Shown piece after piece: positions 11,031-24,089 of a stretch of DNA of 64,000 nt (position 1 is its first letter; the number at the start of each line of letters is the position of its first letter). The notes under the pieces were generated by a model. The model saw nothing but the letters and a program-made list of their open reading frames with translations, had not been told where the DNA came from and searched no databases. This DNA is from Platycnemis pennipes (lineage: Eukaryota > Arthropoda > Insecta > Odonata > Platycnemididae), in the NCBI GenBank assembly GCA_933228895.1, contig OW121848.1, positions 161,526,688 to 161,590,687 of the forward strand, in the 5' to 3' direction. Made by a program: the position numbers and the translations under genes.

Positions 11031-13770
11031 TCCGACTGAGATTATAGCATTAAGTACGCGGTGGACATGTGGAGTGAAGGCGGTGGGAGGGTGGGTGGCG
11101 TTCATGACGCTGTTTGAACTCAATTGGAGGCACTCGGCATGCAGCCCGAGTGTCTCCGTGAGCATTGCTTGCTTCGCCCACGTTGCCCTCCATCAACTGA
11201 TTGTTTCGTGTGTTGTTACCATTGGGAAATTCATTTCCAGAGGAAGTGCTCCCCAATGACTACTGTGTTCGGTGCCATGGCTTGAAAGTCTCACTTTTCC
11301 TTTCGGAGTTCGAATATGCTATCAACGATGCCACATGTCCAGTTGTCTCTTTCGGTAGCTGCTGCGTCACAGGCATTGTCGTCCGAGCTTCCATACTCGT
11401 TGCAGGGCATGTCATCAAGGAAATAATAATTATGGAGAAGCAATGATGCTGGTATTTATGGAGGGCGATCAACGATCTACCACCTACGATCAACGATGCC
11501 ACATTTTCGCGCCGCAAAATGTCTCATATTAAAAAATGCGTCATGCGCTTTCATCCAGCAGATAAACTATTTAACATAAACTTTTCTTATTGATCAACTA
11601 AAGGTTCAATTTTCACTCTTGCGTGCATGAGAAGAAGTGAAGGTGTTTCCGAATTTCATCCAGGAAAGGAGAAACGTGTCGAGTTTTTCAAGATGAATCA
11701 TAATTCTTCCAATTACGTTCTTCTCCCGGAGTGAACATATTCCCAAAATGGTGTTTTTTTGTGTCCATGGTAGATCGCGGGAAGAAGTGAACTCTGACTC
11801 ATCTTTCTCAGAAGTGATTTGAACGTCACATCAGGATTAGATTGTCCTTCTCATTGGAGCCATACTGCTCACTACTCACCATAGACCCTCCGTGGGCTAC
11901 CTTTATGCTACACTACCTAACCCTTTATCTCGATATCAATTTCAAAATTAAAATCAAGACATGTAAACATTTTTTATATTTACCTACTGCACAATTACCC
12001 TGCATGCTATGGATGGAACTATTAGGTGACAAGCCAAGGTCTCTATTTTCTGCCTTTTGATACTGAGTTCGTCGTTTCTTCCCAAACATGTTGAAGATGT
12101 ACACTCTCACAGCAATTTCCAGATTTCTGAGTTAATTCTCAGGGTAGTACTTTTTAGACGAACGAACAATGGTGCAGCAAATGGATTCATTAGGGTGAAG
12201 TTGAGTAATCCACTTTTCTCTGAGATTTGAAATCACCCATAGAGTAAAACTCCTCTGACATGCAAATCACAAGTGTTACCGATGAAATCTATAGTGCGTG
12301 AAATAGGTACTCGTGCACTTAGGTGTTTTAGGGCGCCACGTGTTTCTCAAATACATCCAGCACTTGATTTATTTATGGATGTGTCTCTTGTTTACTATTG
12401 GAAATTGTCATCTAGTAGAGGTAGTGGTATGCCTTAAGAAGGAAATTAAACTTTTAGAATCCTCGCACTAATTAAAGTGAAGTGAAAGACGAGGGTAAAA
12501 GGATAAGTCATCTAGTTATCTACGGAATGATATCACATTCCTTCTTGAGTTTATTGCGATGATGCAGCTCTAAAAGTCTATATCCATGTCACCACATGAT
12601 TACATGAAAGGGTCTCACGCTCAGAGAGTATACAAAGCAATGGTATGCCTGTCTGTGGCTGAGGGTGAATAGCGTTTGCGAATTCATTTCTTTTCTATCA
12701 CGCGCCTTGCAGTCACAACGAATCGTCGTTTGCTTCTTGTGAACGGAGATACTGTTGCATGGAGACCAATAATATTCCTAAATATTTCAAGTCAAGGAAA
12801 GGAAAGAGTGGGTTAGAAGGTAACAACAATGAAGTGGATTTATTATTATTTCTGAGCAACGAGTAAAGTGTCCAGAAACGGAGGTTGGTAAAAATTACTC
12901 GTGAAAACGATTAAAACATGGGCTCTAAGTACTGAGAATATTTCATAATAAAATATTTTCCTCATTATATGCTACTAGTATACCTACTAGTATTCCAATC
13001 ATCTTCATGTTTGATCTGTATATCCGGAACGGTTTTTATGGGATTGTAATCGTATTGTGCAAAGAAATTTGAAGCGTAATTAACCGCTCAGTTTCCAATA
13101 TTTGATTGATTGACTGCAATCTGAGAAGTAACAGAATAAAGGATGTTGGACGAAGTGAGAAGAGGAACATTCCGAGGAAATTAGGCATTCAACTAAAAGA
13201 ATAATAAACTTGCATGTGAAAGTATTTGCACCTATACCCGAAAAACAAACGAATAAATTATAGGTAAGAAGAGCGAGAGATCATAAAAGTAAGAAGAGCA
13301 ATTTGAAAATAAGAAGACAGGACCATTTACTAGGTCATGCATTGAGACAAGGTATGTACTCTGGAAGCGTCGGGAGAGAGGTGAGTGGGAAGATTGGCGA
13401 AAGAGGTGAGACACATGAAGCGAGCAGTGTAAAAGGTGAATAGAATAATTATATGATATTGTCGTGTGAGGAGTTGCGCATGCAGAAGAGTTGAGATCAG
13501 AGCTACGTCATGCGTCTTAATATTATTACTCGATGAAGATTAATAAAATTAATTATCAAGCCACGTGTGCATAAACAACATGGCTAGAAGAATTTCACAG
13601 CCGTTATAAATATTGCTAGGAACATTTTCACTTCAATTTTAAGCTGACTATAGGCGGACAAAATTAGAGGCGTTGAACAGGTTTTGGTAGGAAACCAGAT
13701 TGTTGTTGGAAATTTCAGGAAAGCAGTGTAAAAGGATGAAATTGTAGGGGAACACTTATACGGATCACCC
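11031..13770. other. Unannotated upstream DNA
   Basis: Composition returns to AT-rich. The only repeat seen is a 16-base direct repeat, ATCAACGATGCCACAT, at 11321-11336 and 11489-11504. No coding or RNA gene is supported. Confidence 0.4.
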
Positions 13771-14900
13771 TATAAGCCACCTGTAAGGTGTGTGGCAGGT
13801 GTGAATCATCGCTAATGTAGCACTACATCCAAAACTAATTTATTCATGTGCTTAGTGACGTAATGCAACTTAGTAATGAAAATATTAAGTCATGAATGGA
13901 CCAGCCACGTGCACCCAATCTCAAAATATAAGTATTATATTTCTTATAATATGGTTGGGCTGCTCGGTTGCTGCTATGCAATTACCTAATTTCATTCCAA
14001 TTATATTTTTTCAAGGATACCTATAGTTAATATGGGTTGTTATATAACTAATACACTTAGAGGCTTATAGGTACACTACTACTTAACTTCCCTATCCATA
14101 TTGAACCTCCCTAACCACTTATTACATTCCTTATCATGATATTTAATCACTACCCTTTTAACGATCCCCATCCGAGTCTTATATCAAACTTGTGGCAATA
14201 ACACTGTTTAAACTGGAAAATAGAATCATCGTCGTACCTTCTTATCGCAATGACCAATCACTACTTTCAGAATCCTAATCAATGGATTTCTAGCGCAGTT
14301 TTTTTCACGGATGTGTTTCTCCCAGATGTCCTGCGTCGGAGGACAGTGTATTTTAAAATGTTTACATTCGATAATTTAATCTTTAGTTAATGCATGTTTA
14401 AGATGCTAATCTTTTTACAGGATTTCATGACCGTGCATTCATCCAAATTCAACTCAAGCTTCCATGTAAGAAACCAATCAAAAACCTTCTTTATGTCCCT
14501 AGCTAGCACGTATCATCTCCTAATTTCCCAATAAACTCCTGCATCATCGGCAAATAGTTGGAGCGTACTATCAACTACTTTAAGTAATAGATCTAAAGAA
14601 TGAATAAAAGAGGGCCTAGCACACTGCCTTGAGAAACACCCGTCTTGACGTTTACTTCATCGTAGGTAACCACAATTACCTTAAGTACGGGACCTTTGAA
14701 TGATTTCTAACCCAGCTTATTAGAATTGACAGTCTAACCTGTGCCATCACAACTTTGCGAATACCTTTAGTTGCGGTAGTTTATCAAATTATTTTCTGAA
14801 ATCGAGATGTACATTCCCTAATTAAATGTTGTCTTCACCTGAAACTAGAAAGTCACGCGCAAACAGACCGATTGGTGATTCGCAAGAAAACCTCTACCTG
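13771..14900 (-). mobile_element. Degenerate CR1-like LINE, minus strand
   Basis: The minus strand at 14595-14640 reads GVSQGSVLGPLLFIL (RT motif B) and at 14522-14563 LQLFADDAGVYWEI (the catalytic FADD motif), then LNLDECTVM at about 14421-14457. Stops and frameshifts interrupt the frame. The 3' end at 13771-13840 resembles the shared LINE 3' UTR (the plus strand shows the reverse complement of its TGCCACAC...GTGGCTT hairpin region). It is a dead copy from an older relative of the 59.9 kb element. The upstream limit is approximate. Confidence 0.7.
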
Positions 14901-14979
14901 AAACCATGATGTTTTTCATAAAATGTGGTGTGATAAAATGGAAAGTTACTTGGTACACTCTATAAAACGCACGTTTGTT

Positions 14980-16755
14980 CACAGACAACTATCAGACAAC
15001 ATTGCGGAGGCCACGAAACACTCCAATCCTAAAAATATATTAAATACTACAATGTCCGTTCTTGTTTGGCATAACTTGAGATCCTCCTTCTTATACGCTT
15101 ATTCTCCGTGATGCATTTTCCAGTTACAAATGGTGGGACACAGGATTCAATAAGCTATTTTTCAATTCAATATATGTAGGTAACATGTATCTAGCCCCAG
15201 TAAAGTGACAATTGCGCCATTATATATCGCATGACCATTTATCACTCTCCTTTGATTGGAAGTCAGCACAGACCGTGGCCGTGTCGAATGGACCGAACAG
15301 TTTAGCCCCGCTCACGATACCTAACTACTGGTTTGGGACTACCCACGGTCCCTGTTCACAGTGCATTCTTATGGACCTTCCAAAAAGTCACACGAGGCCA
15401 TTCTTCGCGAGTGGCTCTCGCCTTCATTGAAAAGACTTTGCATCAATGGTCGGTTGGCTTTGTTGTCGGAGGTTGCGGTCCGCTTCTCATTCCAGGGAGA
15501 AGCAAAGCCAGCTTCCCATGAAATCCTGATCCCGAAAAATCCTTGCACGAGGCCAAGGTCGGGAGAAGGGTTGGGCGGACGCCACGAAAGGCAGGGGAGG
15601 AGACCTCGCTTTTGTACGGATGGATATGGACCCGCGGATACTTGCGTCCCTTTGCGCGCGTTTCATTCGGGGCTTGGCCCACGGCCAGAGTGGTCGGGGC
15701 CCTTCCCTTCTCTCCTTCGGCGGCTGGGAGGATTTGGATCCGAGCACTGGCCTGGAGATTGAGGGGAAGATGCAAGTACATAGGGCTTCGAGCGGTCGGA
15801 CGGGAGGAAGGAAAGGGCAGCAGACAAAAACATGAACGCATCGCGAGAGAGAGAGAGAGGGATTCGTATTGCCTTTTAATTCATTTCATAGTATTCGCAA
15901 AAATATTTATCCAGGCAGATATATCATTTATAAATTGAGAAACAGATACTACTTCTTTCAATGAGAGCTGAAATCCCCTACAGTATAGCACTTTAGTCTG
16001 CGGCGTTAATATTAAGCATTTTTTTCTGCGGTTTCCGAGAAAGATGGGACTTGGACATTGGCTTTGTGTGTTGTAGGTACTAGAATAGGCTAAGAATTAA
16101 TTAAGAATAAGACGCATTTATATAAACTTGGTAGTTGAGGTGCCTTAGAAGTCAATTTATGTTAGCAAAAACATTTGGCCGATTTCATCAGTTCTGCATA
16201 AAGTTTCTGTTTGTGTACAACGTTTTGAAGCTTGTGATGCAGTAAACTTTGCATACTAATATTAATAATGATTTTCCTGTCAATGCAAGTAAAAGGAGAG
16301 TTCCGAGTGTTTGTATGATTCAACAATATCCAGAGACAAGTCAAGACGAAGACAAAATTACCTCATATTCAGCCAATTTCAGTGAGTCGGTACGGTCAGG
16401 AAGTCTTTATCTTTTTTCTTGCTATAGATTCTTCTTGGAAATCGCGAGGAATGATGTTTACAGCTGCGATAAATAAAACACAGTTCACTTACTTCAATGG
16501 AATTCAAAAAAATATCATGAAATAAAGACAAAATATCATTATCAACGGATCGCTATTCATACCCTTCGGTGATGCTGAACGACAGTGCTTGCCAAAATAT
16601 CAAAAGCATTTCCTTGGACATTTTGGTCCATGGGTAACAACTGCCTATGCACGATGAATCATGACGGGATTATAAAACTATGACAGAATTGCTATTTAGC
16701 AAACTAGTTTGGAATTTAAATATAATGCCTTAAATTCATCTCACTGTTTCCTCAC
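14980..16755. other. Unannotated stretch containing a GC-rich island
   Basis: About 15500-15830 is GC-rich and open in several frames on both strands; none of the translations resembles a known family. A GA dinucleotide tract lies at about 15843-15860. The remainder is AT-rich and featureless. Confidence 0.35.
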
Positions 16756-16756
16756 A

Positions 16757-16995
16757 GAGGAGTGTGTCAATGGATAGCATAGGTAGTAGCATGTTGTATA
16801 AGAACTTTGAGAGAACCCAACTAAAAGTATGATGTTGCATGCTTGCTTCGCTATTTTTATCTTTTTATAAAAAATTAAAAATAGATTAGTACCTATATTA
16901 TTACTAATCATTTTTTATGCATGATATGTAATGCATGTTTGGTGTAAGATCACCCCCTGCCACACAACTTTACATTGTATTATGTAGATGTAGAT
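16757..16995 (+). mobile_element. CR1-like LINE 3' UTR fragment
   Basis: The segment matches the shared LINE 3' end: 'caatggatagcataggtag', then 'ttttatgcatgatatgtaa', then CACCCCCTGCCACACA, ending in the tail TATGTAGATGTAGAT. No coding part remains. It is strongly 5'-truncated, as is usual for reverse-transcribed LINE copies. Confidence 0.8.
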
Positions 16996-16999
16996 AAAA

Positions 17000-19058
17000 G
17001 AGGAAAAATTGGTGTGAAGATAAACAATTAGTCCTCATGAGAGTCTGTGACCTCATTTTCCGTTCAAAAATAAAACTAGAACTCATAATACAATCATTTA
17101 ACCTCGATATAGAACACGGTTTCTTCTCTAAGTTAACTAGGCACCAATGATAATTAATATATGACACCTATCCGGGGCTCAGATAGTTTATGGGAAAATA
17201 ACATTGAAAATGCTCCCTAGATTTTTTCAGTTGTGATATTAGAAACCGCAGGTGCTAGGTATTTAAAATGAAAAATTTATCCTTCGTGACACAAAAGGAT
17301 TAAAAATCTTATTAATTTTATGTCATATTAATACATTAGTTTAGCTAGAGTACTACAAGGTTACTTCGTACTTTGACAAAAGTGTCCACTAAATCATCCT
17401 TTTTGTTGGGAAATTATTTTTATCGAATCATATGGCATTTCGTTTTCAGGTTTTTTCCAATTCACGTTGAGTATGAGGATCGTAAAACGACGCATTGTTT
17501 TACATTTTACATAAACCTCAATGTCCTCAAAAGGCTGAGAAGAGACTTTTTTTCAGGAGAGAAGTAAAAAGATTCGTCTCGAAATGAAGACGAGAACAAG
17601 AACGAACACAGATCTCGCCGCGCTTCGCGGTGACATCAGCCAAAGAAAAGAGTTTTATTCAGATGTCAAGTAGTAACTTCATTCTAGATATCCTGGGAGC
17701 ACCTCATTCAACTAGCGCGGAAGGAATGGATTACTAAGTCTTCAGCGATACTTTTTGCAATTGCAGTGAAGCTTTTAGAAGCGAAAAAAGTCTGCGATTT
17801 TATACTTCCTCGGCATCTATTATTGGTTGTATATGCTCTTGACTTGCGAGGGGGATCGCACAGGGCCCCTGAAGAATTATTTCGTGTACACCAGCCCACA
17901 GGTATGTCGGGAGTGAGGGGGCGTCTCCGTGAAAGGCAAGGAGGGCTCTTTCCGCCCTTTTTGCACCCGAAGTCATCTTTTTTTCGACTCTGCTCCCCCA
18001 CCTCGCCGCGAACCATGCGTTGCCATGCTCTCGGAATCCGCAACCCTTGTCCTCTTCCCGGCATTCCCCTCGGCTCCCTCTGCCCATCCCTCTAGCCTGA
18101 CCGCGACGTGGTCGACATTCACCAGTCCGCCCTCTCCGACTCTGGGAGATCTTCCTTTCCTTCGAAGCAAGACTCGGTGGTTTGCTGAGGAAACGCAAAT
18201 GTCCTTGTTTTTCCACTGCCAAGTGTTGACCTATTGGAAGCACAACTACATTCAAATGAAATAAATGATGCCGTTATCAGTTTTAAACGAAAAAAACTAA
18301 AGCATTATCTCCAAAATTACATCATCTATCCATTTTAATCCATGGGACAGCCGTCTAATTAATTTTATAATAATCTTCGAGAATTACGCTATTATCTATT
18401 AAATTTCACGCTTCACAGCATTTCTCATGTAATCAGGGTTGATTTCATGATAACCTTTTGCCATAGAGGGTATTTTATTCAGAACATTTCAGATTTTATG
18501 CTGTTAAATATCAGTGGGTTTTTGATAGCAGATATTTAGCTCATTGACTCTACTATCGACTACCCTCGGTTGTAGATAATAATTAATTTTACGCGTGAAC
18601 CAAGCACAGGAATAGTTAAAACCACTTTTACGATATGGGTAGGCATTTGCTATTGCATAGTTAAGAAGACGTACGTACGTATACATAAAAGGTCTTCATG
18701 AGATTGGTGAAAGATCTTTATGACCACTCTTATCAGTGCTACAGGCTTGCAAGCAGAGACCAAATGGGAACCCGACTTTACGGTATCGATATCACTGTAT
18801 ATTGAAGTAGATGGTGTTATCGGCCGTGACATCTTTTTTTCGACTCATGACGCGGTGTATTGCTGAAAAAAACATAAAAAGAAAAGGCTTTGAATTTTGA
18901 ACTACTCCTATAAAGTCTGTTAATTTTTTAACCACATCCAAATATTTGTTTGAAAGGACGTGAATACACTCGAAACTAAAAGAAATCCATTCAATATCTT
19001 CTTTTCTGATGGCATGGAAGTCAAACATCGGATATTAAAATCATCTTCCGGTAGAGTC
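17000..19058. other. Unannotated stretch with a GC-rich island
   Basis: About 17880-18170 is GC-rich and open in several frames; none of the products is recognisable. A short (ACGT)n run lies at about 18669-18680. A ~40 bp segment around 18817-18832 (TTATCGGCCGTGACAT) recurs at 63677-63692. Confidence 0.35.
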
Positions 19059-19853
19059 ATCTACATCTACACGATACCCTGCAAGCCACTGCGAGGGTGT
19101 GCGACAGGGGGTGAAGATCACCAAGCATGCACTATTACCTAGCATGCAAACAAGCAACTATAGTGTCTCATGCGACTAGATTGTTAGTATCTATAGTATT
19201 TAAGGGGTTAATACGTGCATCATGCACTACAGAATACTCTAGAGTATTTCCCTTACCTATCCCTTTGCTATGCTGCCTATTCTGTTCTCTTATAGTAGGT
19301 ACGGGGGAAAATGCCATTTTGAATCTATCGGTACGACAATCTATCTCTCTAATCTTATTTATGTGGTCGAATCTAGCAAAATACGCTGGTGTTTTTAATA
19401 TGTGCCTAACATCTCAAGTAAAGTTATCCGATTTAAATTTCTCTACTAGATTTAATCTGTACTTTAACCTACGCTCTACTAATGATGCCCACCCTAATTC
19501 TTTTATTAATTCTGAAACTCTACTCAACCTATCGTGACACCATTTAACGAACTTAGCTGCTCTACGCTGAACACTGTCTAGTTCTCTGATCAAACCTAAA
19601 TCATTCGGATTCCATACACTGGCTGCATACTCAAGGCGGGGCCTAACTAGTGAAAAATAGCATCATTCTCTTGTCTTCGCATCACATTTCCCAAGTACTC
19701 TTTTTATAAATCCTAGATTTCTCTTCGTTCGACCGCATATTTTCCTAATGTGTCTTCCCTACCATAACTCCTTGGTGATTGTTACACCTAAATATCTTAT
19801 GGTTTCAACATTTTTGATCTTCGTGTAACTAATTTTATAGATACGCTCTATCG
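19059..19853 (-). mobile_element. CR1-like LINE subfamily B, 3' part, minus strand
   Basis: Translation of the minus strand gives, with frame breaks, YLGVTITKELW, RHIRKICG, GFIKRVLGKCD, LVRPRLEYAASVWNP and REIDCRTDRFKMAF, the C-terminal part of the LINE polyprotein. The 3' end carries the (GATGTA)n tail (here as its reverse complement at about 19059-19075). The 3' UTR differs from the main subfamily and matches the copy at 46922-47572. The element is cut by MITE-A at 19854, and coding similarity resumes beyond it at 20391. Confidence 0.8.
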
Positions 19854-20390
19854 AATGGGGTCGTTTACCATATTTTTTTTATTGCCGAATCTGATAGAGT
19901 TTGTAAAATAACCAGACCCGTATTTTTCCGATTTTTGATCCGTCAATTATTTCTCGAGTTACAAGCGGCGAAAAACTGATGTTTTTAACCCTTTCGGAAA
20001 AGTGCGCGTGGTGCAACCTCTGACGTATATCCATTTCCTCCAATCACAACTGAGCCCGGGAAGCTACTTTGCCTTATCGCAAAGGGGGGGACACAGTTGA
20101 CTCTGCGAATAGGACAGTTGCGACAGCATCTGTGGGAGCAGACCTTCCAAGAACCCCCCTCCACTCCCTTCACTTCCAAGAAAAGCAGTCAAGGACGGGA
20201 GGAAAATGACGCCAATGATATCAAAGCAGATTTTTCGGTGGGCGTCACCTTTTACATATTTTAATTTTTGATTTATGAGTGAATGGTTGTGGGTAGAAGA
20301 ATAATTTTTTCACTAAAATTCTTTTTTTGTTTCCATCTAATGATTTCGTGTACAAAATTGCGATTTCGGTTCCGAGTAAACGCCCCCATT
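19854..20390 (+). mobile_element. MITE-A copy 1, nested in a LINE
   Basis: A full-length copy of the ~530 bp non-coding element: it begins AATGGGGTCGTTTACC and ends GAGTAAACGCCCCCATT, so the termini form an imperfect ~15 bp inverted repeat. The interior includes a GAGTTACAAGCGGCGAAAAA-type segment, TTTAACCCTTTCGGAAAA and a GTGGGCGTCACCTTTT segment shared by all copies. It splits a minus-strand LINE whose parts lie at 19059-19853 and from 20391. No transposase is encoded. Superfamily is undetermined because no clear target duplication is visible. Confidence 0.85.
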
Positions 20391-20460
20391 AATTCTCCTC
20401 CAAAAATTGATAGCTACACACTTTTTAAGGTTAAGCTCAAAAAATCCACGCCAAAAATGT
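20391..20460 (-). mobile_element. Continuation of the LINE interrupted by MITE-A copy 1
   Basis: The minus strand reads FFELNLKKCVAINFWRR, which aligns with LELNFKKCLVMNFWKK of the intact element at 59.9 kb. This shows that the MITE inserted just after the FW(R/K)(R/K) residues. Similarity fades upstream of about 20460. Confidence 0.7.
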
Positions 20461-20810
20461 CTTTCTAGGTAGATTTTTATGCATTCAACTGCATGCATAT
20501 GAACTGTAAGTGAGAATGTTAGCCTTAAATACATTTAACTCCGTGGTTCTTCTACGAAATATTTACTTCAGCTAATATTTTCTTTTATAGGCGGAAATGT
20601 TTAAATAATTGTCTTTTATCGTTCAGGAAATACAAAACGCATTTACCGTGATCATCAACAATAATGATAATGCAGGCATGTTATTCCGTACCTGTCCGTT
20701 GATCACCTTTCAATTTAAACGATCTGCCTCTGTGCTGAATGTGAGTCATTTTTATTTCTGTGTCCCACGTGGCGTTAGGAACTTGTAAGACCAAAAGAAA
20801 CTATATATAA

Positions 20811-21482
20811 TTCGTCAAAAGAGTACTGGGTAAATGTGACGATCATGTACGAGAAATCCGCTACTTTTTCCTTGTTAGACCTCATTTGGAATATGCTGCC
20901 AGTGTATGGGATCCCTACGAAATCGGTCTAAATAACGAACTCAAACGTGTGCAGCGAAGATCGGAAAGATTTGTCAAGGGCCGGTATGAAAACCTTAAAA
21001 GCGTAACCAGTCTATTAAATGAATTAAATTGGGAATCATTGTCAGATCGCAGGTTGAAATTAAGACTTAATCTCTTAAACAAAATCCAAGACCATATTTT
21101 AAGTGACGATGTTAAAAATATTTTACGGACCCCAACTTACTATGGCAGACTGGACCATAACCACAAAATTAGAGAAATAGATTGCCGAACTGACAGATTC
21201 AAAATGTCCTTTTTTCCTCGTAGGTACCTACTATTAGGGATATGAATAACGGTATATTTATCCAGTACGAGTGTAGCAATAGATAACATTGGTAGCTGCA
21301 TGTTTGTATAAGGACTTAGAGCTAACCCAACTAACAGCATGTTTTTTGCATGTATGCTTTGCTATTTTAATTTTTAATTGCAAATTTTATGCATGATATG
21401 TAGTGCATGTTTAGTGAGATTTCATCCCCTTCCACACACCTTTATGGGGACTTGCAGGGTATTATGTAGATGTAGATGTAGA
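20811..21482 (+). mobile_element. CR1-like LINE subfamily A, 5'-truncated
   Basis: It starts near the KRVLGKCDDHVREI region. The long frame at 20886-21245 reads EYAASVWDPYEIGLNNELKRVQRRSERFVKGRY through REIDCRTDRFKMSFFPRR, close to the 59.9 kb copy. The shared 3' UTR and the tail GTAGATGTAGATGTAGA end it. The tail runs straight into another LINE copy at about 21480. Confidence 0.88.
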
Positions 21483-21840
21483 CTGGACCACATTCATAAA
21501 ATTAGAGAAATTGATTGCCGAACTGACCTATTGAAAATGTCCTCTTTCCCTCGTACAATTAGAGATACGAATAACGGTAAATATGTCCTATCGGAGAGTA
21601 GCAATGAATAGCATTGGTAGCTGTATGTTGGTATGAGTACTTAAAGTTAACCCTACTAACAATATTTTTGCATGTTTGCTTTGCAATTTCTATCTTTTTT
21701 AAATAGTGTAGTTCTACTATATTAATACTATTCCTTTTTTATGCATGATATGTAGTGCATGTTTGGTGAGAAATCACCCCCTGCCACACACCCTTGTGGT
21801 GGCTTGCAGGGTATTATGTAGATGTAGATGTAGATATATA
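21480..21840 (+). mobile_element. CR1-like LINE copy fused to the tail of the preceding copy
   Basis: It begins at GACTGGACCACATTCAT, an internal coding position, directly after the upstream copy's hexamer tail. It continues through REIDCRTDLLKMSSFPRTIRD to a full 3' UTR and its own (GATGTA)n tail at about 21813-21836. The junction shares GTAGA between tail and coding sequence. Confidence 0.88.
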
Positions 21841-23449
21841 TATATGCCAACTGACCTGGAGAATAACACATCTTCTAACCTCAATCGGGCCTTTAGCCTT
21901 TCCTGCCCTCCTCCAAAATACCCTCTTCATCACTTCTTCATCACTCCTGTTTTCTTATCGCTCCCATTTCCCTATATCTCTCGTCTCATCCACTCAATAT
22001 GCCCCTTTCATCCAGGCCATTCCAGAAACTTCCTTAAGCATTTGTCTTTCTGCGCACCATGCTCCACTTTTTTCCAATTGACACATTGATCTCAAACTTC
22101 CAAATCAATATGGTCCCTCTCATTAGCAGGAAGAGTGATCTCTAGCGAGCTTTGACATGTTCAATCCCAGTATTCCGAAAAACTGATCAAGCAATGACCT
22201 GTATCTCCATCAGATGAGTAAATTTCACTTCTCTATCGAATGTCCTCACTTTGTGCTGTTCGTGCCACAGAAATTATAAGAAGGATAGTTGAATAATTAG
22301 ATCACTTTTGGAGGTACAAGTCCTTAACATGCACTCATGCATTGTAAGCATGTCCAATATGTCTGTGTCTCAAAACACCTGGATGAAAAGAAAAGGCGAT
22401 CGTTAGTTCTCTCTCAAATTTTATAACTCTTTTGTTTAACCGCACCTTTCTCAATTACGGATGGCTACGTCTATTTCGCATTTGAATGTTGAACTACTAG
22501 ATGATAAGAAATTGTGATGGGGGAAGACGAAAGAATGAGTTTAATTATGCCATCACTCCAGGGAGGAATAGTGCAGTTTTACTGTGATTGCATATCATCA
22601 ATAAGAAGAAAGCCAAGTCATCTTTGGTCGGGGCCCTCCCATTCCTTCCTTTCTGGAGGGATGGTGGGTGCGGGGAATGTTTCGTCCCTTCTCCGACGCC
22701 ATTTCCTTCCTCCATCCCTCCTCCATCTTCCCTTCCTCCGGTCCCGAGCCCTTGGGGCCTTCTCTCCTAATAATGCCATCTTATGGGGAACGCACGAGGA
22801 TCGAATCCTCATGGCCCTCTTACCCGCGGTCTTTCATCATCGAAATGTTTTTCCGGCCGAGCGGCGGGCAAGGAAATTACTGGACGTTCCGTCGCCGGCG
22901 AGAGTTACGCCTCCCTGATCCCCACACGGCATACGGGGGGAGGGTGGCGGGGGGAGGTTGGTTACGGGGGGGGAGAGAAGTTTGGGGCCCCCTCTCGGTG
23001 CTTTGGGGCTCCACTCTCGCCGCCTCTCAAGGCCACGGCTTGCCATTGGATGCCTCTCCCCCCCTCCCCCTCCTCTTCCCTATCTCTTCCCTGGGACCAT
23101 GGAGCCACGGGAGATTGAACCTGCGATCGATGTTTCATCGGGGAACCATTATATCCGCCGCCGCCTCCTCCTCCCACCTTTCCCCTAATATGGGGAAGAT
23201 GTGAGGTTCAGTTTATCACCCCACTGTCCTCATTCCATCGCTGCATATTGTTGTGCTGTGATCTACATGCTTTTTTTTTGCTTTTACTTGAAGTTTAGAA
23301 TAGGACGGTCTCGGGTAAAACTCGGTGGAGTTTTTTAAGAGAGAAGAAAGCTAGATTGAAATCCCGCATCAAAAAAAGCATGGCTCGACTCAGGTTTGCA
23401 GCATCACTAGTTGCATCAAACCCTGGGCCGGCAACATACTTTAATATTG
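21841..23449. other. Unannotated stretch with a GC-rich island
   Basis: About 22620-23190 is GC-rich and open in many frames on both strands, giving Pro/Gly/Arg/Ser-rich products without recognisable domains. A T9 run follows at about 23271-23279. I see no supported gene; the island could be regulatory or repeat-derived. Confidence 0.35.
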
Positions 23450-23976
23450 AATGGGGACGTTTACTCGGAACCGAAATCGTTAGATGAAAAGGAAAAATGA
23501 ATTTTTGTGTAAAAATGAATCTTCTAACCACAACCATTCACTCATAAATCAAAACTTAAAATAAGCAAAAGGTGACGCGCACCGAAAACGCTGCTGTGAT
23601 ATCATTGACGTCACTTTCCTCACGCCCTTGACTACTTTTAGGGGAAGGGAAGGTAGTGGAGGGTGGGAGGAGGGTTCTCGGAAGGCCTGCCGCACAGATG
23701 CTGTCGCAACTGCTCCGATTGGCAGAGTCAGCTTTGTCCCCCCCCTTTGCGATAAGGCATAGTAGCTTCGCGGGCTCAGCTGTGATTGGACGAAGTCGTT
23801 ATACGTCAGAGGTTGCATCACGCCCACTTTTCCGAGAGGGTTAAAAACATTAGTTTTTCGACGCCTATAACTCGAGACATAATTGACGGATCAAAAAACG
23901 GAAAAAATATGGGTCTTTTTATTTTACAAACTCTATCAGATTCGGCAATGAACATAATATGGTAAACGACCCCATT
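23450..23976 (-). mobile_element. MITE-A copy 2
   Basis: Reverse-orientation full-length copy: the plus strand starts AATGGGGACGTTTACTCGG and ends GGTAAACGACCCCATT. The interior matches the other copies, with some divergence after the first 40 bases. Confidence 0.85.
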
Positions 23977-24089
23977 ATGTAAGTTCTACATTATAGGTAG
24001 GTACATACTATCATCGAATAGCTTCACAATAAAACTTATGATTAAAACTATAGTATATTTCTTTACTTAGCTGTTAGCATCACATTGTA

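Noticed and set aside
9817..11259. Several 100-210 codon frames on both strands upstream of invected
   Set aside because: They overlap in all frames in CpG-rich DNA, are compositionally biased and carry no recognisable domain.
23549..23827. Frames of 60-95 codons within MITE-A copies (also at 19985, 24733, 40235, 42062, 55037)
   Set aside because: They recur only because the repeat recurs, are broken differently in each copy and show no transposase motif.
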